This document shows, piece after piece, positions 58,198 through 64,000 of a stretch of 64,000 nucleotides of DNA. Within the stretch, counting starts at the first letter, position 1. Each line of letters opens with the position of its first letter. The notes under the pieces were generated by a model. It saw nothing but the letters and a program-made list of their open reading frames with translations, did no database searches and had not been told where the DNA came from. The position numbers were made by a program, and so were the translations under genes. The DNA comes from Chryseobacterium nakagawai (GTDB taxonomy: Bacteria > Bacteroidota > Bacteroidia > Flavobacteriales > Weeksellaceae), in assembly GCF_900637665.1 (NCBI RefSeq), contig NZ_LR134386.1, positions 4,518,501 through 4,582,500 on the forward strand. The letters are read 5' to 3'.

Positions 58198-59208
58198 TTA
58201 ATTTAATAATTTAATCAATTGATTTATTTCATTTTTAATGATTTGCTGTGTTGAATGTACGTTATTTTTTATACTTTCTACCAATGCGAGATAAATACTT
58301 TTTTCTTCAAAAGGATCAAAAGTAACACTTGGTTCGCATACCTGAAACATATAAGGTAAATTAGCACCAATCACTTTACAGCCACACTCTATAGCTTCTA
58401 CAATACCTAGCCCAAAGCTTTCTTCCAAAGATGGAAAAACTAAATACTCGGTTCTATTATATCGTTCTATTAACTGTTCTCTTTTAACAAATCCTAAATT
58501 AACGATAGGATATCCTTGATTTATTTTCTCTTGAATGAATTCTCCCAGAGAAATAAATGTGCCAAGGTCCACTGTTATATATAATTTCCCTCTTTTTGTT
58601 TCATCATAAAATTTGCAAAATGCATTTAATAACCGAATATGATTTTTATGCGGGGTGCCTGCACTTACATAAATATATGAATCAGCTTCCCTCTGATCTT
58701 CTTTATTTATTAAATCCTCGTTTGGATAAAATGGCAGTGCTACTACATTATCAGCGTTAAATGTATATTTTTTCAAAAAGCTTTCTTTCATCAAATTGCT
58801 TTGCACTAAAAGAAAATTTGTATTCTTCAAAAATTTAGAAAAAATAAAGGATTTTACTCTAAACAATAATCTTTGGGAAATATTAAATTCTTTCGGAATA
58901 GTAAGAAATAGTTTTTGTTGAAGATAGGTATAGACCGGTATATTTAGTTGGAGCGTTGGGGGTAAATTTCCAAAACAGAATACTTTAGTAAACTTTTGAT
59001 AATTATTCTTATAAAACGTATGTCTATTAGATAAGGATGCTTTTAAATACTGCTTTCGATCAGATGGAATGTAGCTAAAATCATGTGAACATCTTTCATC
59101 AAAGAGATAAAAAACTTCCAATTTATGATCCACTAACTTCTGAACTAAATAATCAAGAAGAACCTTGCCCCCACCATTGTTAATATACAAAGCATCAATT
59201 AATAACAT
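58198..59208 (-). CDS. Glycosyltransferase, GT-B fold
   Basis: 336 aa. Start MLLIDALYINNGGGKVLLDY and the C-terminal FPSLEESFGLGIVEAIECG with a preceding YIYVSAGTPHKNHIRLLNA are characteristic of GT4-type glycosyltransferases. Probably adds one residue to the repeating unit on the cytoplasmic face. Donor and linkage unknown. Its start overlaps the end of the beta-helix gene by 14 nt. Confidence 0.85.
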   Translation of the reverse strand: MLLIDALYINNGGGKVLLDYLVQKLVDHKLEVFYLFDERCSHDFSYIPSDRKQYLKASLSNRHTFYKNNYQKFTKVFCFGNLPPTLQLNIPVYTYLQQKLFLTIPKEFNISQRLLFRVKSFIFSKFLKNTNFLLVQSNLMKESFLKKYTFNADNVVALPFYPNEDLINKEDQREADSYIYVSAGTPHKNHIRLLNAFCKFYDETKRGKLYITVDLGTFISLGEFIQEKINQGYPIVNLGFVKREQLIERYNRTEYLVFPSLEESFGLGIVEAIECGCKVIGANLPYMFQVCEPSVTFDPFEEKSIYLALVESIKNNVHSTQQIIKNEINQLIKLLN

Positions 59209-60466
59209 TATTATTCAAAATTGTGTTTACATTTGACTCTATCTCATAATTCCTGGCTGCATTGTATTTTAATTTTTTAAAAATACCTAGCTCTTTAGCT
59301 GCAACTATCTTAAGATTTTTCTGGTTCCCCTGACTTGTATATGCCATACATCCTTCAGAAATATTGTAGATGGATGTTTTGGGAATATAGAAATCTGTTT
59401 CAAAATTAACAAATCGCATATTATTGAAGGAATAATTTCCATTAATTACATCATTATTAATTTGCTTTACACCATATTTTCCTGAGCCAAGATAGCAATT
59501 GTCTATAATAACATTACCAGAACTATTTAAGCCAAATCCTATTTCAGTTGTTTCAATATGGCAATCTCTAACTTCAGTGGATGCACCACATAAAATAGCG
59601 ATTCCTCCTTCTGCATATCCTTTATTTCTTAGGGTACCAATCTGCTCAATATCCACTCTCTGTATCATCAGTCTTGAGCCCTTTTCTTCTATTCCTATTT
59701 CTGAGCAATTTGTAATTATTCCATCTGTAATTGAAGTAAAATAACTTCCATTTTCAAAAACAATTCCTTTTCTACATGCACCAATATAGAAATCGCGTAT
59801 TTTATTATTTACAGCTGTAGCTCCTTTAATTCCAATATCAAAGTTTGAAATCCTCAGTTTTTCAAGAAAATAAAAATTTGAATTATTAAGTATAAGGCCT
59901 GCCGTAGCTGCTTTATTGGTTCCTTTGATGCTTAATTCACTTACTTTGGCACTTGAAACATCTTTATAAGGTGACAGTCTGATTCCATCGGCTAAACAGT
60001 TGATAACTGTTGCATTAATTCCTTCTCCGGTAATACTGATAAAAGGATCTTTTACTTCAATTGCTTTACTTGTTTTATAGATTCCTTTTGGAATAAATAA
60101 AGTTCCACCTTCAAAAGCTGCAAGATAATCTATTGCTTTCTGAATACCTGTAACATCATCATTTTTACCATCTCCCTTACTTCCAAACCATTTTGCATTA
60201 ACATTCCCAGAGAAGCTTCTTTTATATACCTGTCCTTTTATATTGATAAAGATAACCTGGTCTGCTTTATAGCTTTTAGGAAGTTGCCCATTATATTTTT
60301 CAAAAGCAAAAACTTCATTCACATTCTCATCCAGGAGAAATACTTTGTCTGTTGTATTAATATTCTTACTATTTTGTACAGCATCATTAATCGAGACATA
60401 CTTAACATCCTGAGAAAAACAAAATGTAATATTAAAAAGCAAAATGATTAAACCGATATTTTTCAT
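59195..60466 (-). CDS. Secreted parallel beta-helix protein (pectate-lyase-3-like)
   Basis: 423 aa with signal peptide (MKNIGLIILLFNITFCFSQ). The segment AKWFGSKGDGKNDDVTGIQKA (about 92-112) is the opening of Pectate_lyase_3/GH28-related helices, followed by ring-like repeats (VSELSIKGTNKAATAGLIL; IDNCYLGSGKYGV). No clear catalytic Asp pair or lysine set could be identified. Being secreted and inside the polysaccharide operon, it may trim, modify or bind the polymer. Overlaps the following GT gene. Confidence 0.75.
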   Translation of the reverse strand: MKNIGLIILLFNITFCFSQDVKYVSINDAVQNSKNINTTDKVFLLDENVNEVFAFEKYNGQLPKSYKADQVIFINIKGQVYKRSFSGNVNAKWFGSKGDGKNDDVTGIQKAIDYLAAFEGGTLFIPKGIYKTSKAIEVKDPFISITGEGINATVINCLADGIRLSPYKDVSSAKVSELSIKGTNKAATAGLILNNSNFYFLEKLRISNFDIGIKGATAVNNKIRDFYIGACRKGIVFENGSYFTSITDGIITNCSEIGIEEKGSRLMIQRVDIEQIGTLRNKGYAEGGIAILCGASTEVRDCHIETTEIGFGLNSSGNVIIDNCYLGSGKYGVKQINNDVINGNYSFNNMRFVNFETDFYIPKTSIYNISEGCMAYTSQGNQKNLKIVAAKELGIFKKLKYNAARNYEIESNVNTILNNNVIN

Positions 60467-60495
60467 ACACTAAGTAATTATTTGTTCAATTTATA

Positions 60496-61593
60496 TTATC
60501 CAACTTCAACTGGTAATTCTTTATTAAAAATAGATTTATAAGGAATGTACAAATCTTTGTATGCGAAAATAACGCCATAAAACTTGAATGCTAAATAGAC
60601 AATCAACAACAACAACACTAAGTTTTTGACTATTTTGTTTTTGGTCTGTAAAATTAATATCGGGTACAGGAAGATTTGAAATATCTCATAATATCCTGAA
60701 AAACGAATTAAAGCAACAGAAATAGGTACAAATAGAATAAATAGTACCACACTCATAAGATACAGATTAAATATTCCTCTGAATTGGGCATTCTCATAAT
60801 TTTTAAATAAAAAAACGATGAAAATTAAAATCAGGAAAAGTCTGTAGGAGACCCCTCTGATCATGGTCTCCATAGGTGAATAACCAGATCCAAAAGCTTC
60901 ATCTGTTCCTGCTTCCATATAAACGTTACTCCTTTCAGACAGAGATCCCAAGCCACTACTTCCTATGGTAGTAAGTAATGAACCGGCAACAGATGTTAAA
61001 GCAAAGCTACCAACTAAGACAATTATGATCTGTTTTCTTGAAAGATTAAGGTTATATATCCAATAAGCAGGGAAAAAGATTAATGCAGATTTATGAAAAA
61101 GCATCGCAATAAATACCGTCAATAAAAACAGATATAATTTCCTTTGAATGATAAAATGTAAGGCTAAAACACAGATTGAAACAGCAATTGCCTGTCTTAC
61201 AAAAAACACACTGGCAAGCGATACACTAAACCAAACCAAAACTGAAAATACTGGTGCTTCAGAATACTTTCTTATGACATAAAAAAAGCAAGAAAAGATG
61301 ATTGAGGCCTCAAAAAATAATAGCACAGAATAATCTCCTGTAGTAGAATAAATAAGTGTATTAAGTTTTATAAACAAAAACTCATACATCATTTGCAAGT
61401 ATTCGTTACTTGCAATATTTTCGAAGATAAATTTATATGCAGCCCAGTCTGTTCCTCTTTCCCATCTCAAAAATGATAGCAGATAGAACACTGAAATTAT
61501 AGGAATTACAGCTATTTTCCCAAACTTTTTCCCAAAATTCATTTCGGAAAAGGACAGCAAACTAATTAATCCAAAAATTATATATAAATACAT
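60496..61593 (-). CDS. EpsG/Wzy-like polysaccharide polymerase
   Basis: 365 aa integral membrane protein with about ten hydrophobic helices. The motif FLRWERGTDWAAYKFIFENI between the first two helices is typical of EpsG-family proteins, and a long extracytoplasmic loop lies around residues 205-235 (GSSGLGSLSERSNVYMEAG). EpsG/Wzy proteins polymerise repeat units in the periplasm. No Wzx flippase or Wzz regulator is in view. Confidence 0.85.
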   Translation of the reverse strand: MYLYIIFGLISLLSFSEMNFGKKFGKIAVIPIISVFYLLSFLRWERGTDWAAYKFIFENIASNEYLQMMYEFLFIKLNTLIYSTTGDYSVLLFFEASIIFSCFFYVIRKYSEAPVFSVLVWFSVSLASVFFVRQAIAVSICVLALHFIIQRKLYLFLLTVFIAMLFHKSALIFFPAYWIYNLNLSRKQIIIVLVGSFALTSVAGSLLTTIGSSGLGSLSERSNVYMEAGTDEAFGSGYSPMETMIRGVSYRLFLILIFIVFLFKNYENAQFRGIFNLYLMSVVLFILFVPISVALIRFSGYYEIFQIFLYPILILQTKNKIVKNLVLLLLIVYLAFKFYGVIFAYKDLYIPYKSIFNKELPVEVG

Positions 61594-61610
61594 ATTGTGA
61601 CATTCATTTT

Positions 61611-62756
61611 CTAAACGGCCTTAATTGGATAATTAATATTTTTCCAATTAAAAATGCTTTTTAATTCTTTGAAATCTTTTATTGTTTCTAAACTGATTTC
61701 ATGCTTGACAACCTTTCTGATAATACTTTCCATTTCATCAGTATCCTCACATAAATACCCTATTTCTCCATATGAACAAATATGATTAAAGTACTTATTT
61801 TTAATAGCGATTACCGGTTTTTCGTGATTGATTGCATCAAAAATTGCTCCACTGGCAGTTAACTGATATTGGTTTTGATCATAAAAAAACAGTATAGCGT
61901 TTAACCCTTTAATTGCTTCATTATATTCATTCGTGGGTATTATGGTATCCGTTTTTGCTATAAAATTAATCAATGGAAAATCTTCTGTATGATAACCGTG
62001 TCTGCCAATCACATATAATTCCAATTTCTTCTCCATAATAAGATCTTTCAGACTTTCGGAGAGCTTAATAAATTTAAGCATTCCTTTATTTTCTCCTACG
62101 GCACCTACAATTCCCATTTTTATTGGTAATGAAGACTGTTTTTCAGCAGATCCATCCTTAAAAAAGTATGGATGCTCCATACTCACAAAGGCACCCCTAT
62201 TTTTAGGATATAATTCAATAAGCTTTTCACGAATTGATTTTCCTAGTGCAATAATCTTAATATTATCTGAGATCTTACTGTTAAAAAACCTTTGAAGAAG
62301 TTTCTTATACACAAAGATCGGTTTATTTTTAGGTACATTCTGAATTAAGTACTCCAATTCACCATGAGCAACTATTGTAAGATTGATCTTAAAAAGATTG
62401 GAAAGAAGATTGAAATACAAAGTTCCAAATTCATTTAAATTTGCTAGAACAATATCTTTATTTCTGTATTTTAGCAGCAGGAAGAACAGTAAAAAACCCG
62501 CATAAATTTTTCGTAAAAAAATATGATATGATTTTTTCCCTTCCAGTACCTTAACCTTTTTAAATTCTACTTTACCGGAATTGTAGCTAATATTATTGCT
62601 TACCAGAATCTTCTTTAAATTTTCATAACTGGACTCTGAAGATAAATATATAATTTTTTCAAATCTTGCTTCTAAAATTTTTAAAAAAGCGGCATTGAAA
62701 ACTTCGTGAAAATTTCCAATTGAATTTGAATCAATAAAAACAGTGCTTTTTTTCAT
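61611..62756 (-). CDS. Glycosyltransferase, GT4-like
   Basis: 381 aa. A GT-B layout is suggested by LTIVAHGELEYLI and MGIVGAVGENKGMLKFIKLS, with the C-terminal motif GAIFDAINHEKPVIAI where GT4 enzymes have the EGFG-type loop. Weakly conserved against standard GT4, so donor is unknown. Its start overlaps the stop of the GT2 gene by 1 nt. Confidence 0.75.
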   Translation of the reverse strand: MKKSTVFIDSNSIGNFHEVFNAAFLKILEARFEKIIYLSSESSYENLKKILVSNNISYNSGKVEFKKVKVLEGKKSYHIFLRKIYAGFLLFFLLLKYRNKDIVLANLNEFGTLYFNLLSNLFKINLTIVAHGELEYLIQNVPKNKPIFVYKKLLQRFFNSKISDNIKIIALGKSIREKLIELYPKNRGAFVSMEHPYFFKDGSAEKQSSLPIKMGIVGAVGENKGMLKFIKLSESLKDLIMEKKLELYVIGRHGYHTEDFPLINFIAKTDTIIPTNEYNEAIKGLNAILFFYDQNQYQLTASGAIFDAINHEKPVIAIKNKYFNHICSYGEIGYLCEDTDEMESIIRKVVKHEISLETIKDFKELKSIFNWKNINYPIKAV

Positions 62757-63634
62757 TAAAAATAAGATTTAAAATTTGCTTTTAGGAAAGCAAACTTTTC
62801 TTTGGTTGTATATTGCTTATTTGCCAGTCTTCCGAATGTTGCAAAAAAATCCAGGAAAATATACTTATAGTAGTTTTCTCTATCGTGCTTTTTTAAGTAT
62901 CGGTTTCTGCTTTGGTGTATTACAGTTCTTTTGAAATTAGAAACAGTTGCCCCAAAATCACTACCACCTTCTAAATGTATAATTTTTGTGGTTGTTAAAA
63001 TATAATTTTTATATCCAAGATTTACTAATCTTTTCTGTAAATCTGTTTCTTCATAATATAAGAAGAAATTTTCATCAAAGCCGCCAATATCTTCATAAAT
63101 CTGTCTTGAGATCAATAAATCAGCACCTGTCACAAAATCAATTTCCTGAAATTCATTTTGTGTTGAAATTTCAAACTCTTTTAAATTTTTTCCAAAATAG
63201 GTATTGATATAATTTTTTGCTTTCGGAAAAAAACCACCACTATTTATAAAACGTCCATCCTCATCAGTTAAAATACATCCCAACGCTCCAATATTCAATA
63301 TATTTTGATTGGCAACATAGAAATCCAACATTTTTTTGATAGAGTTATCCAGCAAAATTGTATCAGAGTTCAGTAAAAAAAGAAATTTTCCTTTTGCAGA
63401 TTTAGCTCCCAGGTTATTGGCAAAGCCAAACCCCAGATTATTCCCTGACTGTATAAACCTGATATTTTCTGTTTTCGGAAGAATTACTGAAGATTCATCA
63501 CTAGAAGCATTATCTACTACTATGATCTCATAGGTAAACCCTGTTGAAAATTTCTGAATACTCTCTATACAATCAAGTGTAAGCTTACAAGTATTATAAT
63601 TTACAATAATAATAGAACAATCTAAATTCTTCAT
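62756..63634 (-). CDS. Family 2 glycosyltransferase
   Basis: 292 aa from ATG 63634 (an upstream ATG would overlap the preceding gene). GT-A fold with CSIIIVNYNTCKLTLDCIESI, the donor DxD-like region LLNSDTILLD and the downstream GGFDENFFLYYEETDLQKR motif typical of rhamnosyltransferase-like GT2 enzymes. May transfer rhamnose, consistent with rfbC at the end of the operon (inference). Confidence 0.88.
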   Translation of the reverse strand: MKNLDCSIIIVNYNTCKLTLDCIESIQKFSTGFTYEIIVVDNASSDESSVILPKTENIRFIQSGNNLGFGFANNLGAKSAKGKFLFLLNSDTILLDNSIKKMLDFYVANQNILNIGALGCILTDEDGRFINSGGFFPKAKNYINTYFGKNLKEFEISTQNEFQEIDFVTGADLLISRQIYEDIGGFDENFFLYYEETDLQKRLVNLGYKNYILTTTKIIHLEGGSDFGATVSNFKRTVIHQSRNRYLKKHDRENYYKYIFLDFFATFGRLANKQYTTKEKFAFLKANFKSYF

Positions 63635-63641
63635 TTTTAAA

Positions 63642-64000
63642 TTATTTTGATTCCAGTAATTCATATAATTTTCTTACCAAAACATTCCAATCGTAGTTTT
63701 CATCTGCATACGCAATAATGCTTTCCTTAGAAGGTAAGTGCATCTTCTCATCTATAATACTCTGAAGAATGGAGGCTAATTTTTGAGAATCACCTACAGG
63801 AAATAATTTACCAAATTTACCAAATCCTGAAATTTCCTGTGCTGGTAATAAATCGCTGGATACTAAAAAATTCCCATGTGCGAGTGCTTCTACCAATACT
63901 AAGCCAAAACTTTCATATTTTGAAGTTAAAACAAAAATCTTTGATTTAGCATAATATTCATCTAAAAGCTCTCGACTAGAAATATTGCCAGTAAATTCTA
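63642..64000 (-). CDS. Glycosyltransferase family 4, C-terminal part
   Basis: Frame is open to the right edge of the window, so the gene is cut at 64000; about 118 residues are seen. The segment SKYESFGLVLVEALAHGNFL is the GT4 nucleotide-sugar motif, preceded by GNISSRELLDEYYAKSKIFV. It continues the operon upstream. Seven nt before the GT2 gene. Confidence 0.85.
   Translation of the reverse strand, partial: EFTGNISSRELLDEYYAKSKIFVLTSKYESFGLVLVEALAHGNFLVSSDLLPAQEISGFGKFGKLFPVGDSQKLASILQSIIDEKMHLPSKESIIAYADENYDWNVLVRKLYELLESK

Noticed and set aside
1..64000. Most short opposite-strand and out-of-frame open frames inside known genes
   Set aside because: They mirror coding bias of real genes, lack domains, signals or promoters, and conflict with well-supported products.

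Overview
The window looks like chromosome of a Chryseobacterium-type flavobacterium (Bacteroidota, Weeksellaceae). The evidence is low GC, promoters of the Bacteroidota form TAnnTTTG, a fused LpxC-FabZ, SusC-like outer-membrane barrels with carboxypeptidase-D-like N-termini, PorX and a type IX secretion (T9SS) C-terminal sorting domain, and small double-glycine-leader peptides of the kind common in Chryseobacterium. I see no rRNA, tRNA, CRISPR array, phage or intact insertion sequence. Genus is inference; phylum and class are firm.

Layout. 1-10 kb: truncated outer-membrane barrel gene, orphan carbohydrate-binding module, PhyH oxygenase with a dicarboxylate symporter, two BON-domain proteins, a TonB-receptor-like barrel, and an S15/CocE peptidase. 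10-20 kb: alkylation-repair pair (AlkB, AraC-MGMT), polyamine genes (agmatinase and arginine decarboxylase, with a HAD phosphatase between them), a lipoprotein phosphatase, thiamine pyrophosphokinase overlapping cobalamin adenosyltransferase, and a DinB/WYL-regulator pair. This stretch carries three families of short dispersed repeats. 20-31 kb: ABC exporter, release-factor-like (baeRF/Balon-type) protein with a small membrane protein, LptB with an unusual C-terminal extension, a TM2 protein, three double-glycine Cys-rich peptide genes, hemB, a minimal T9SS-sorted protein, and a NatAB-like ABC system.

30-38 kb is a same-strand lipid A/housekeeping block reading HD hydrolase > lpxD > lpxC-fabZ > lpxA > efp > second lpxD-like gene > sucD > small porin. 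38-43 kb holds an S41 peptidase, porX, YciI, exonuclease III and an RlpA protein. 43.4-44.5 kb is an AT-rich gene-poor stretch, followed by two low-complexity secreted proteins and rimO.

47.7-64 kb is one tightly packed minus-strand surface-polysaccharide operon whose promoter lies outside the window. It encodes the CapE-CapF-CapG route to UDP-N-acetyl-L-fucosamine, a FdtA/WxcM-like cupin, two separate sugar-phosphate initiating transferases, DegT aminotransferases, GNAT and FemAB-like acyltransferases, five glycosyltransferases, an EpsG/Wzy-like polymerase, a secreted beta-helix protein and RfbC. No flippase (Wzx) or chain-length regulator is in view. The best candidates for something undescribed are the double-glycine peptide cluster with a shared TAnnTTAG element, the LptB extension, and the three-copy dispersed repeat.
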